From contig CANTUZ010000012.1 in NCBI GenBank assembly GCA_947846985.1, positions 25,010,135 to 25,074,134 on the forward strand: a stretch of 64,000 nucleotides of DNA. The letters are read 5' to 3'. Within the stretch, counting starts at the first letter, position 1. Each line of letters begins with the position of its first letter. The DNA is from Fratercula arctica. Lineage: Eukaryota > Chordata > Aves > Charadriiformes > Alcidae. Shown here one piece after another: positions 1 to 13,498 of this stretch. Under the pieces are notes generated by a model. That model had not been told where the DNA came from. It saw nothing but the letters and a program-made list of their open reading frames with translations, and did no database searches. A program made the position numbers and the translations under genes.

Positions 1-940
1 AGCCACACACACAGAAACCTCCACCTTTTCCTTCCCCCTCAACTCCCCCCCAAAATGTAACCCAAAAACCGTAGAAAGTCAGAAGTATGGCAGGCAAGGG
101 CAAGACTGAATTTTTGTCATTGCAATGTGGAGTTACTGAAATGACCTTAACAGCTCAGTGAGATAAATAGCACTGATCTGGTTTTACACTGGTACAGGAG
201 AGATGAGGACCTAACTCTCCTTTTGTTAAACTGATTTTAACGAGAGGAACTGGGGAGGGGGAGGGAAGGGTTTCCAACTACTTTCTGAAAAGGTATCTTT
301 GAAGGGAAAACACAATCTTCAAAAAGGAAGAAAATTAAAAGCTTTTCCCTAAGTTTCCTTTCATTTCTTATCTTCCTAAAATACATATATACAGTTTGTT
401 CCAGGAAATGTCTGAAATGCCTTCTGTTAGCTTTTAAATAAACATGAAAATCTCCTTTTGAGTTCAAAGCGTTTCAAATAATGACAGGGGGAGAGTTCTC
501 GGACTATAACACAGATGTAAACAAAGGTCAGGAATCACTCTCAATAATTAAAATGCATTATCGTTACTTTTGGACTTTTAGTCTGCTATCACATAACTGA
601 ATTAGACTTGAGCAAAGCTCTAATGCTCTTCCACAGCAACCTTTTCCTGTACACTGAAACCAACAGACCTCGGCTACATTTCTCAGCTAGGAGCTAATGT
701 TTCTGAGTACATGTTACTGTTGCAGTTTCATTTGTCAGTAAAGCCTTATTTACTCGCTTCCTGTTATTAATTATGGGAAACAGGATCTCTTCAAACTGTA
801 GGAGAGGCTCTTTTAACTCCTGTCTAGACTTTTCAAGACAAAATATTGATGAGCCCTTTAATGTTTGTGCAGAGACACAAACTGAGCAAAAAAACCCATC
901 GTTACCTCAAACAGCTTAAGACTCCTTATCACACATCCAC

Positions 941-981
941 AAAAAAAAAAAGAAAAAAAAAAGAAAAAAAAAAGAAAAAAA
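941..981. repeat. A-rich tract with periodic G
   Basis: A 41-bp tract of A runs of about 7-11 separated by single G residues. The open frame read through it on the minus strand (Phe-rich) is a low-complexity artefact. Confidence 0.9.
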
Positions 982-2977
982 TCCTTTAAATCACTCGGGC
1001 TCACATCCTTATTGTTAGTCACTGAAGTAAGGTTTTCTTTCATAGTTGGATACTTTCTTCATCTGTCACACTGATTAATTAACAGCTCACAGTATGAGCC
1101 CTGAGCTTAAATAGCCTACTGAAACGAGGAGGAGAGATCAACGTTAATATTCCATAAAAAGCTGAAGAGGAAAAATGCTTCCTTTAGTATGAAGGGATCT
1201 GTCTTCTAATAAAAAAAAAAAAAGCTAATTTCTGTTTGGTTACATTACACAAGGAGATGAAAGCACACAGCCTGTGAAGGAAGATTGCAGCAGAGGATTA
1301 TGACAGACGTTACAGAGAATTTAAAATCTTTTAAATTAAACTGTTGGTTGGAAACAACCAGGTCTTGAACACGAGTGAAATAATTTTCATCACTATTAAA
1401 AAAAGCTAGTTTATCAACACACAATAAACAAGTCTATAAACACAGTACTGTTGCCTGTACAGATATATGGGGGAAAGGCATGCAATTACATGAAATGGAG
1501 AGTTGCTAAAATCTTAAAGATGTTTTTAGCCGAAATATTTGTAGTTTCTCCCCCCACGCACACCTTTCCCAAATGGTTACAGTCCAGCAATTATTTCAAG
1601 AGTTTGACTTTCGACAGCTCTGAGCTCTCCCCCTTTTCTAAGCCCCTCCAAGTACTGCTGAGTGGACAGAAATTACAGATGCAAAAGCTGACAAATGAGT
1701 GCAAGGCCCCTCCTCTCCAGTGCCTCGACAGTCGGAGCTCCTGCCAAAACATGCCTGAAAGCTAGTGAGGAGACAAAGACACAAAGATTCCATTTTCTCA
1801 GGGAAAATAGATTTTGTGTAGAAACTACCAGGGAGAAGAATAGCACACTGGCACGTGTGTCGTTTCAAAAGCAGAGCAGGACTGAATGTTTCAAGGAAAA
1901 ATGAAATCATATTTGACTATTCAGTAAGCTCAACGAATGCTGTTTAACACGCGGCTCTGTTTAAACTGCAAAGTGCTACAGGGGGTGGGAGGGGGGAAGC
2001 TCCCATAAAGCTAGAAAAACATTTTCAGTCATGGAGAACTTTCAGTTCAACATGATCCAAGCTAAGAGTTCACCGCTGTTGCTCTAAATCTTCTCTTGGT
2101 AATGCTGTAGTACACACACCACCAAAACAAAGTAAATCCAGCTTTTTTAGCTCAAATCTGTTTGAATGTGTTTACTACTAGAAGATCCTTCCCCCAGGGT
2201 GTCATTAATAAAGTTGCAATGAGTTTAAAACCCTGGCACCTAAGCACTTCCAAGTCTGCAAGTTTTTCATAGCAAGTTTACTACTTTTGGCTTGTTACGC
2301 TATCGTGACTGGCACTCATCACTGAGCTGGAACGGGTCTGCCTGGGAGCAGGGAGATCAGCAGCAAGGTGAATGCAGGCAAGCAGGGCAGAAGAAAAAAA
2401 AAACAAAACCAAGAACATGGTTTCTCTTTGAAACTACTCAGAAAGTTGAAAAAAAGTGCCACCGGTGGTGGAAAGATTTGAGACGATTCAAGTTTCTCGC
2501 TAATTTAAACATAAAAGTGATATTTACAACAACAGCATAGAAGATTAAAACCTACTAATCACTTTAAGCGTGATTCCAATCCATTAGAACTCAGTGGCAA
2601 AAGTAGCTACTGTTAAAAATCACATGAGCTTCCACCAGACTGGGAATCTGGGAAGTAGAGATATAAAATGGAGGCTTAGTCATTGGTAAGAATTTCAAAA
2701 TGCTCCCAGCTCTGATAATTACTGCTCATCAACATGTAGCATTCTTACAAACTCTTTACTTATAATAGCCCTTCTTTCTTTTCTTTAGGCAGCTTCTACA
2801 TATCTGGTGGCAGAGCCAGATGAATTCAGCTGAAGTCTTCCAGTCTTTCAGCCAAAACACTAACACAGTACAGAAGAACACAGAAAACATTACGTAGTGA
2901 AAATACTAAAAATGTGATTAATGCCCTGAATTGACAGGTTTGTGATTGAGGATAAAATACAACTGCTGAGAGTCTCT

Positions 2978-3215
2978 GCAAGAGGACTCCTGGGGGCCCG
3001 TGCCCTGCAGAGAGCAGCGCAGGCAGCGAGCCCAGCCCTCTGCCTCTCCTCACCCTCACCTTCCTCACCTCCCTTCAGCCCAGCCACGCACCACGGCGCC
3101 TCCCCTGCCCACCCACTCCCAGGCCACAAGGATGTGGCTCAGTTCTCACTCTGCACCCACGTGTTGCCTCCCCACCCTTGCTCTTCCCTTCTCTCTGCTG
3201 CTGGAGACTGCTCTG
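2978..3215. other. GC-rich block in AT-rich surroundings
   Basis: About 240 bp rich in C and CT on the + strand with a handful of CpGs (GCGCAGG, CACGGCGCC, CCACGTGTT), clearly different from its AT-rich flanks. Open frames here are Pro/Ser/Ala-rich on both strands and match no protein I know. It could be a small promoter, a noncoding exon or a composition island; the sequence does not decide. Confidence 0.5.
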
Positions 3216-5726
3216 ATGATAAGCTTAAGAAAGAAAGGGCTGGTAATCCTTTGACTAACTAATAAAACCACTTCAGGAGATCAACACTGATCATTATACA
3301 GGGATTGGGGCAGTCAAGAACAACACATGAGAAAACAAAGATTATGCTGACAAACAATCCTATTGTCCTTATTCCATCTGAGGTGAAGGATAGGGAACAC
3401 AAGAACAAACCTTGACCATTACACATTTAGTTACAAGTTTACATTTCATTTTCAATATTTTTCACATCCCTTTGGCTGATCCCACTACCCTCCCACTTGC
3501 TAAGTCCAGGCATTTTCTAAGTCTTCAAAGCCAGACAGTATCTAAATGCTTTTTGTTCCTTTTATGAATTTTGCCATCCAACCATCACTCAGCCCCTCCT
3601 CATCTCAAGTTCCTGCTGCCACAAAATCCTCTCATGTGCTCTGATAAAATGCCGTACTCCTCATGCACAGCTATTGCCATTTGGTCTCCATTCTCAATCA
3701 GACGAAACCCACCATCACATTTTTGTTTCGTTAGCACAAAGGGTTGCTAAATGTTGGCTCACTGCAGAGATGCGAAAAAAAGCCTGCATCTACTGTTTTG
3801 ATCTCCTACTGATACTTCTTTTTTTTCCCCTTCAAGTTCTCATAAAGTGGATCCCAACCTCCTCCTGTACTCCACTCACAGAAAGTAGAGCTGCTGCATT
3901 TTAACACATAGATCAAGAGTGATTTGATTGCCCAATTTCCAGAAACACTGCAAAAGAAGGATTCTTAGTTCTAGGGTCAAACTCTGGAAGGACTAGTGAC
4001 AGCAGAGCTATATTTTTCATTAAAAAAAAAAAAAAAAAGGGAAAGAAGGGCTGCGGTTATTGACTAGGTGAGAGATACAGAGCAGAGAATGAAATAAGCA
4101 ACAAAATTTGTGAAGAGTTACAAACATGCTTTCTCTTATACAGCTGGTAAACTCATTCTTCAGACTAATATTACAAAGGAATCTTTTGTGAGAAAACTCA
4201 AGGCATATCAGATTATAGAAACACTGCATTAGTTAAAAAATATTATCACTTGATTTCACATATACAGTGGCTTGTTCCTTCCCTCAGTGAACGCTATTCC
4301 TATTTGAATGCTTTTAAGATTACTTGAAGATCGAATCCTAGAATTATTTAAACCTAGAAAAGCTGTTGAAGGTCAAAATGAAAACTTGCATCTTTGTCTA
4401 ATGCCTGTCGTTGCAACCGAGTTCATTTTAATGACCGCATGTCCAGGCAATACGTGGCACAGGGGTTGAAAAGGAAGGAGACTTATGTTTTAGTTGGCAG
4501 TGGTGCAGCATAGGTCTTTAGCATGAAATTTATTAGCGTTTAAGGACATTATGTAATTAAAGCACTGTGATTTAATTCCCTGGGGGCTGGCGGCAGTTTT
4601 TTCATGTCCTATAAAACAGACAAATAACAAATGTGAGATTTTTCAGAGATATTCAAAGAATTCAAACTTACATGTTCCTCCATTAATAGTCACGGAGAAG
4701 GTGTAGCGAACAAGATGGATGCGAAATTCTTAAAATGTCTTCTGTGAAACTACATGAGGGTTAATACTATAGACCAGCCTTTTTAAGCATATGCTGTATA
4801 ATTATAGTATTTTGCAGACCACAAGCTCTTCAAAAAGTAATTAGACCATTGAAAAATTTGGATTTGAAAAGATTTAGTATACCATATTTACTTGATACTA
4901 GACTTACTCAGATAAGTCCAATGTAATAGCGTGGCTTTAACGAGCAACTCAAATATTTGTCACTTGAGCACTGGCATTTTCAATCCTGAATGCCAAGAAT
5001 TTAGAAGGCTTTGGGAATCCCATCACCTAACTCACTGCATTTTAGGGACACGGGATAGTGGTTTATGTAGTTTCTCAGGTGCCTTTGAGCATTGCAGGCT
5101 AAGGATGGAACGATTTTCAGGCCTACTGAAAAATTGCATGATTTTTGCAGATTTCACCAGTAGTGGTGCATGGTACCAAGAAAGATCAGACTATTACTTA
5201 GGCCTGTATTTGAGTTTAATGCACACACACACACAAAAAAAAAAGAATTCGAAGCTACACTGTGGAAAAAGACTCATGCACACAGGTTTAATATTTGAAT
5301 TTCCAGTGACAGATCTTATCAGAACTTATCTGCAGCACTGAAAAATGAACCTTGAGCTCATTTTCTGGGAATTTTTTATTGTTTTATATGTCTGAATAAT
5401 CTCATAAGAACAGCAGACCAGAACAGCATGAAAGAAAAATACCATAGACATGTACTTGTGGTGTTTAAATTATTGAAAATATAAGGCTTATTCACAGCAT
5501 TGTCTCTCAGTTTAATATTCTGAATAATCTAATTTCAGTCAGAGCTAACTTGAAGCACAACGTATTTTACCTGAATATTCAAAGAAAAGAATTAGTACAA
5601 AACCACTCAGACCTTTATAGTGACACTAGCGATTTTTCTTTGGGTAGTGTCAAGACCAATTATTGGCTGATCTATTGAGCATATCCTAAGCTATCACACA
5701 AAATCTTTTATTTCTTTGTCTTCTAG

Positions 5727-5840
5727 ATAAATCACCACAGAGCTGCAGACCAGCAAATGAAGTGAACTGAGGGCAATTTGACCAACATCATCCGTGTCGA
5801 TTCCCCAGAAGTCAATGAAACGTGTTATCGGGTCTCCAAG
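5727..5840 (+). other. candidate noncoding exon of a + strand lncRNA
   Basis: A good acceptor-like sequence (TTTATTTCTTTGTCTTCTAG ending at 5726) and a donor-like CCAAG|GTACAT (GT at 5841) bracket 114 bp. All three + frames contain stops, so it would be noncoding. The strand agrees with the miR-181 host transcript expected here. There is no transcript evidence, and such pairs also arise by chance. Confidence 0.22.
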
Positions 5841-8459
5841 GTACATCCCAGAGATTAGTTGGTTGTGCCATACAATTAGTAAATGATTAAAACAATCTGT
5901 TTTCTTTGATTACATTAAGATACTTGCAGCAGTGAGAGCTATTACCTTCCACGGAAGAGTGTACCTTCCCAAATTGTGTTTATTAGTATTTCATTAACAA
6001 TGTGCCACCCTAGCCAAATGATCTCAGTGGTCACAGGCTGCACAGTGGCCTCAGGTACAAGGAAAATATTATTATGAAACTCCACCTGTCTCATTTGGGA
6101 AAATCAAGTAAGTACATCTGAACCACAGAGTGCATAGAAATATTTGAGTGTTGGTTTTGTCTCAGGCTTTTTGTGTATTTTGTGCCAAACCCATAAGCTG
6201 CTTCAGAGAAATCAACAAAACAGTGTAGAGACTGAATTATACAGATGATTTTTTTTTAAATGGCTAAACATTCTTTTCTTGTATTTTCATAAGAACAGGA
6301 CCTCAGGTAAATGATGCCTTCTAACACAGCACATGAAAATCTCAATTATGAAAATCATTATTCTAGGCACTATGTACCATTTTATATTCCCAGCAGGATG
6401 TTTTTCATCTCATCAAGGGTTTCCAAGGCTGTGCAGTGTTTCTGTATATGCAAAACATATTTAAGGGCCCCCAAAAAGATCCGCTAATTAAAAAAGCCTA
6501 GTCAAGTGGTCAGACAGACTGGAACTTGAGGATTATAGGTAAGAGGGATGAAATGAAGGCTTGGAAACTATAATTTCTCTTTCTGTGGTAGCAGCAGAAG
6601 CAGCTGTTATAGACCAGGCAAATTAAAGATGTGGTTGACTAAGCCAGCAGACTGGAAACAAGGCATTGCAAAAACATAACAGCAAGTCATCTGCACCCCA
6701 TTTTTAAAAAGCCAAAAGTGCTGACCATTTCTTTTTCTCTCTCTCTCTTCCTGTTATTCTTATCTGTCACAAATATCCTCCAGCTGGTACCCTTCCAGCC
6801 TTTGCTCACCAGTTCTAATTTCCCACCCCCATCTTGGGGAGTTAATAGTAATTCCCGGGACTGTGGACAAGTGCTCCGTAGTGGGAGTTGTCAGCAAACA
6901 AGAAAGGAGACTTCTAACAGAAGAGCAGGTGAAATAACAGAGATGTAGTTCTAGTCATTTATTTTTTTTTTGCATATGAGAGCTGTTCGTCAAACATGCA
7001 AAAACAGTCTTCACACAGTGAACAATATTTACCATTCCTTGAGAGCAGTTTCATCTGCCCAGTAAGATCAGCATCTAGATACAGAAAGTTCTCTGATTAA
7101 AAAAAAAGAGAGATTGCCACCTCATTTTTCAGCTACATTGGTTAAGTGCCTTACAACTGACTGTTTTCAAAAGAAATTTTTCTCTTTCTTCAGTTTCTAG
7201 TCTGTTTACCCTAAATTTCTTTAAAATAAGTTAAAAATCATTGTGCCATGAACTAATGAGGCTGTATATTGTTTTCCATATCAGAAAGTGATGAAGAATC
7301 TACGAATTATTGCAAAAATAAGTTACTTAATAAAAACACCCAAACCCAACCCTTTGTCTTTCCTCAACAGCAGGTATAGACTTCCTATTAGAAGTAGAAG
7401 AAACATTACCTGCCTTGTTTAGACAGCTTTTAGGTCAAACAGTGTTGCCAACCTAGTATTTGCCTCAATTTATATCAGCATAAACCTGTAGACTATTTTT
7501 GATCTCAGTTTATACATCATGAATGAATATCAGCCAATCTATTTCCCCTATGTTTATTTGTACTCAGAAAAAACCCATCATTTCAGACTTGTGGCAGATG
7601 CAATTTTTAAGTGCTGCCATTTCAGTACTACTCTAATGATGTTGTTAATAATGTTGCTGCCTTGAAACATTGCATCCCATTTGAGGCACACTCAAGCTCT
7701 TTGCAAACAATTATTCATTAAATACATTTCAAAAATGTTTATGAGATTCATACCATAAATTTTTAACAGACACAAAATTGATACAGGCAAACAAAGTGCC
7801 CCATTTCTTATCAGAAATTAATCTTAGGTGGCATAGGGTCTTTGTCTGACGCCTTTAACTGAAAAAAATCAATTGCTGTTTTGTATTTTCATATGTCTAA
7901 GAATATGAGAGAACAGCAAAAGAATTCTAAAGGTTAAAATCTATATTCAGTACAGTCTCCCCCCCACCCTCTGTTAGAGTGGGTATTTGAGGAGGTTCTT
8001 TACATCTCCTCCCACACAGTTTCTCTGCTTCGTAAGCAGAAGCCAGCTGCTGGTTCTTTCAAGTCTAGCGGTTAGTTGACATTTACCATTAGTTTATGGT
8101 TTCCATTCTATCTTAGCAAGGAAAAGAGCTAGAAAATTTCTTTTAAATAGTGAAGATTAAATCTTTACATTTCTAATTTCCCCAAAACTGGAGTGGCCTG
8201 CAGCCAAGGTTTTTTTTGGTGGGGCATAAGGAAGGGACAGAAAGCCAGTGTTGTGCACCAGCACAGAGAATAGGACCAAAAGTCCTGGCTTTACTGTTAC
8301 TGTTCTTTCCTCTGGATAACACCTCATTGTAACTCTTGACCAGCAGTGCTGATTTTGTTGTTTATTTCCTTTTCAATCTCAGTCTCTAAAAAAATTGCTA
8401 TGTAGAGTGTTGATTACATTTCTTACTCGACAAACTTGGCAGCATTATATAGCAACTGC

Positions 8460-8462
<3 letters not shown>

Positions 8463-8495
<33 letters not shown>
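8463..8495. repeat. poly(A) run, 33 bp
   Basis: Thirty-three uninterrupted A residues. No retroposed body or polyadenylation signal is recognised upstream and no flanking target-site duplication is obvious. Confidence 0.92.
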
Positions 8496-8498
<3 letters not shown>

Positions 8499-9040
8499 TC
8501 CTGCATATATACCTATGGTACAGTGATTTGATTGTAGATATGGGAGAAATAAGAAAGAGGTCTAGGAGACACCACAGAAAACACTTTTCCAGAGCAAGGA
8601 GAACATTAAACCCACCTGAAACCTATACAAAGTAAGATGTCAAGTCCTGGAAACAATGGCATAGTGCATCCATGTGAAAGATTACCACTACAGTTTAACT
8701 CCCCCCTCCAGACACATACTACAATACAGCCCTAATGTCCAACTTCATTCCCAGAAAAGTACACTGATGCAGGTCCATTTAAGGTATATCCTTAAATTTA
8801 CCTTGAAAAGAAACTCAATTATGAATTTTAAATATATGAAATTCTTATACAAAAGTACAGATACAAAATAGTAGTGTCATGGCCACTATTTCAGTGGAAT
8901 ACACTTTCTAAAATTCTTTTCAGATTAACAGCCATTTTGAACTCATAATATAGAAAATAGTTAGAAGTGACTCTCCTTTAAGGCAAGTTCATACATGAAG
9001 AGATCAGGAAAAAGAGGTGATCTGATAACCAAAACTCCAA

Positions 9041-9068
9041 CACCCCGCCCCCCCCCCCCCCCCCCCCC
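9041..9068. repeat. poly(C) tract
   Basis: CACCCCG followed by 21 consecutive C residues (9048-9068), making a long G run on the minus strand. It may form a G-quadruplex or i-motif, and its length is likely to be polymorphic or misassembled. Confidence 0.9.
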
Positions 9069-12000
9069 AAAATCAGGAAGTCAAAAAAGCCATACCTGTA
9101 GCTGTTAACAGCCCACTAAAACCCTCACTCAGTAAAACTGAGCTTAGAAGTCAGTCAGCTGGTAATACTGTGTTTATTTAATGGACTTTTACAGAGCAGA
9201 AATCCAGAGCATGTAGCCTTTTATCTGATGATATTTACAAACAAAGAGCTTTAAAAGAAGTAGCATTAACAGGATTGTTGTAGATATGAAAAGGAACTTG
9301 GAATGTGCAATGACTGGATGGCTCCAAACTTTATCTGATGTATTTAGGAGCCACAGAAGAAAGTCATCCGAGACAGCTCAGTAGAGAGTGCCAGAAAATA
9401 CCACACTGTTTTTTTCTAGGTCTAGGTCAGGACATTTGAAGACATCCATGACTGACTATGATTTCTTTTTCCTAAATCAAGGCTTCCATGACTGAACATC
9501 ATAGAGGCAGTTATAAAAATCATTCTGGCTCTCAACATCTGCAGGAACTCAGTAGTGCAGCTGTTCACTGCACGTGTTAAACAGGCAGCACTAAAATCTG
9601 TAAAAACAGGTCAAAGCAAAACCAAAAAGAACCTGAAATGAAGAATCACGTAGATAACTGGAGTAAAATGTAGAAACAACCTTTTCTCCAGGTCAGCAAG
9701 CTGAAAGCATTAAGAGAAAAGCAGTTTGCAGCAATCCACACACAATAGGTCTTGAGCATTACTTCCTTTTATTGTGTATTGCACTTATGGGGCACTAGAT
9801 TTTTCTAAACAGTATCCAAAGCATACTTTCAAGTCCAGCCAACAAACATCTGAATGTCACAGCAGCCTTTCAAGAGAAAGTTACGGCGCTGTGAGTTTTT
9901 AAAGAGAGACTGAAATATTTCAAAGAGATCAAATATATCCCAGTGCTACCTCCTCTTGTTCCCTTGAATTAAAAATGAAGAGCAGCTTGTCTGGAAAGCA
10001 GAATCTAATTAAAATGATCTTTTCTAAAGAATAAAGGAGAAAAGCACCAATCTTTAAACAAGGTGGAAACCCACCTGAGAGATGGACGGCAATGTTTTTT
10101 TCTTTTTCCAAAGTAATGATTCAGAAGCACACCCAAAACACATTTAAATGATGAACATTAAAACATTAAGTACTAAAACTGAGGAGCATCCTGTGGGAAC
10201 ATGATCCAGCCATCACCTTTCTTTCCCCACTGATTGAAACTTTAAAGAAAACCAGACATACCTGTGTTCAAGTACATAAAAAAAAATAATCTGCGATATC
10301 TTAGTGCACATACTGAACTTTTTGAAAGACACTTTACTGATTTCAGTTAGAATTTGTTCTTCAAAAATATGTTGTAATAGTCAACAATAAAATTCAGCTA
10401 AGGTTTTGCATGTTTTTATATGAATGGAAGAGAGAGATTCAGATATATCAGATTATGGAAGAATAAAAAATAATCAAAGAGCTTTATGAACAGGATGTTT
10501 TCCCCTCACCCTTGGTTTTTTTTTTTTTTCTGTTTGGTTTCTTATTTTTTTAAAGCAGTCCTCATATTGTCAACATTAGTTTTAGTTTTCACTACATGTA
10601 AATAAAGCGAAACATTAAGTACCTATGCAAGTGCGCAGACAGCAAGGTGCTTCTTTGCATGACTCAGTGGAATAGCTGCAAGAATTCCCATTGCTCCAAA
10701 CAGAGCTCTTCAGCCACAGCTACAGCCCCTTTCTCTCCATATACATACAGCTGTTGCATTTCATTGCTAAGGGCAAACTCTATATCATTATTATAGTTTT
10801 TTCTTTACTAGACAACATAGACAATGGATGTATGCATTACTGTTAAGACTGATTAGAAAAGAATGTGTTTCTCAGAGACATAAAAAAAGGGTGTGAAATT
10901 TTTTATTCTATGTTAGACTAAAGGAAGGTATGTTTAAATTACTTTAATTTTCTTTGGGTGAAAGGAAGTCATAGCAAAGGAAAGAGGAGGAGAAAAGCTA
11001 GGCAACATGATCACTTTCCAGATAGACAGTGGTCTGATCATTAAGACTTTCACACAGAGTAGAGGAAACCTGGGTTTGCAGGCCCTTCTCCAACAACAAC
11101 GGAGCTCTGATATTCCAGAGGCACACCAAAAACACCAGGCTATCAACTGTTCTGGGCAGCAAGGGGTCTTTTTTCTTCTCCTCAAGCAAAAGACCTTCCC
11201 AGAAAACTGACCTTCAAAAAATATATTTCTTCAAAACATTTTGCATTTTCCCCACATGGGGGGCAAAAAAAAAAAAAAAAAAAGATTAAGTTTTCAACCA
11301 GATGTAGTTACAGTTTTGTATACATCTGCAATTGCAGGGACTAACAGAATGAAAAAAAAAAATCATTCCTTTTATAAAGGTCTAGTAATACCTTTAATCA
11401 TATTACAAGCTTAATGCATTACATTAATTTGTTAAATTAACACAGTTGGACTTTTAGATCAAACAGAGAAAAAAGACAAGACTGTGATCCAACAAAAACA
11501 TGTTATAAAAACACTGCTGTTTAAAACAGGCCAAGCATTTTCTTGCACTTGAACCCTTCCTTAAGGTAGTCATTAGGTGTTTCGTCTTCGTTTTTGTTAA
11601 ATTATCATTAAAAAAAAAAAAAAGTATCAGCTCTACTGCTTTGTTAAATACATTCTAATATGTTCTTATTCCTGTGAATATCAATTTTCTTAGGACACTT
11701 TTTCTTGGTATTAATAATAGTTGTGATAGGATTTCTTTCTCTCAAGTTTGCATTTTACAGAAGACCACAAGCCTCGGAAGATCGCTGTGTGGAAGAAACA
11801 CTTGAGCCAACTCATCACATTGATATTACACAAAGTACAGCCCAACTCCGGTATTCTTTCTACGCTGAAGAATTCTCACGTCAGGTAGTGGAAGCTAACT
11901 CACTTATTTCTTTGCTGTTGAATGATATTTTTTTTTCCAGCATCTCCCCTTTAAGCACAATTTACATTTTAAGATTCTGGAGAGATATCTGCTGCTGCCA

Positions 12001-12475
12001 AAGGGCCACATATGATGCAGTCATTCCACCACGCTATGGGGAAAGAAGAGGGCTGGTTACGGGGACCCCCACACCTTCTCTTTCTCACATAGCCAAGTAC
12101 ACTCCATTACAATTGATGCAGTATGCAGAAAACAGAAGAGAGGTCTAACTGAGTTTGAAAGCTATACAGTTGCAGCCTCATTTAGGAAACGCCTCCAGGC
12201 TTGCTTGAGCATTTAGTAATAAACCTAGACCACAAAGCAAAGTGAATATTCAGTTCCACATGCCCAGAAGGGAGAGAAGATCCTTTTCTCCATACTTCTA
12301 AGCCCATGTTAGCCCCTTCAGTCTTTCTCTAAGAAAGCAGGATTCTAAGTAATCCAGGAATTGTCATCTCCATTTTTCTTATCCTGAAGGCGGAGCTGTG
12401 TACTGTTGACAGTTACCATAATACATCAGCATCATCACCTGAAATCAACGCCCTGTTTTTCTACATCTTGTTAAG

Positions 12476-12517
12476 AAAAACCAACAAACCAACCAAACAA
12501 AAAATAACAAGAACCAA
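12476..12517. repeat. short A/C-only tract
   Basis: AAAAACCAACAAACC then AACCAAACAAAAAATAAC. It has the same composition class as the longer A/C tracts. Confidence 0.75.
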
Positions 12518-13099
12518 AGCCATTTTCCAGCTAAACAGATTAGAGAAATAAAAGCGGCCACACAGGCTTTGGGAACAGAAATGAAATTAATGTTCAGTGT
12601 TTTGCTTCTGCCACAAGTGGCAGTTATAACTAGTACCTGAGAAGCTTTCTGCCCTTGATCAGCTGCTCACTAGGGCATTTAAAAATCATTTAAGTGATCT
12701 GATGATTTGAAACAAGATAATCCACAACCAGAATATCTACAGCATTTAATGGATTAATTAGGTATGGAAGAAATCCAGGATCAGTCCCCAACCCAGTCAT
12801 GAACATGTTCAAGAAACTGGAACACAGACATATTCAACCATGGTAGAACATGTTCTGAAATAATACCAAAAAGATGGAAACAATCACAACTAAAGTTGTT
12901 TTCACATTCTTTGTTTTTACTGAATCCTGTCTTTATTCAGCTTTTAGTGTCTCATGAGAACAGACCCATGAAACAGCGGGAGAAACACCAGAACCGAACA
13001 TCTAGAAACACTTCCTTAGATAGGTTTTCCTTCTTCACTTCTATATACACATTGTAATCATGACTAGAGCAAGTAAGCAGCATGATGAAGCAAAAAAAT

Positions 13100-13498
13100 C
13101 CTGTGAGGAGCAGCTGAAAGAACTGGGGTTATTTAGCCTGGGGAAAAGGAGGCTGAGGGGAGAACTGATTGCTCTCTACAACGACCTGAAAGGAGACAGG
13201 GTGGGTGTCAGTCTCTTTTACCAAGTAAAAAGTGACAGGATGAGAGGAAGCAGCCTCAAGTTGTACCAGGGGAGGTTTAGATTGGATATTGGGGCGGGGG
13301 GGGAGGGAATCACTGAAGGGGTTATCAAGCATTGGAACAGGCTGCCCAGGGAAGTGGTTGAATCGCCATCCCTGGAGGTATTTAAAAAGATGTGTAGATG
13401 TGGCGCTTGGGGATATGGTTTAGTGGTGGACTTGGCAGTATTAGGTTTACGGGTGGACTCGATCTTAAAGGTCTTTTCCAACCTACGTGATTCTATGA
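13100..13498 (+). mobile_element. CR1 LINE 3' fragment
   Basis: The sequence encodes the end of CR1 ORF2, then the 3' UTR. Recognisable pieces are [16 protein letters not shown] near the left edge and [17 protein letters not shown] at 13330-13380. The 3' end reads CTTTTCCAACCTACG followed by GATTCTATGAAT, the CR1 tail. A frame of 161 codons runs through it from 13060, but its N-terminal part lies outside CR1 homology and there is an internal deletion after the CTGAAAGGAGACAGG stretch (about 13188-13202). It is heavily 5'-truncated and inactive. Confidence 0.93.

Larger units (their letters stand above)
1..13099. other. intron-like or intergenic DNA without recognisable genes
   Basis: AT-rich unique sequence. 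Apart from the simple tracts, the GC-rich block and the candidate exon listed separately, I recognise nothing. The longest frames (136 codons at 4931-5341, 147 at 11705-12148) have no familiar motifs. The first crosses a CA/A microsatellite and the second crosses a T run followed by an acceptor-like CAG. Both fit chance in this composition. Confidence 0.6.

Noticed and set aside
4931..5341. 136-codon + frame
   Set aside because: It runs through a CA/poly(A) microsatellite and has no recognisable motif.
11705..12148. 147-codon + frame with a hydrophobic N-terminus
   Set aside because: No recognisable domain; it crosses a T run with an acceptor-like CAG. A rough estimate from the stop-codon frequency of AT-rich DNA gives about one frame this long by chance in a window this size.
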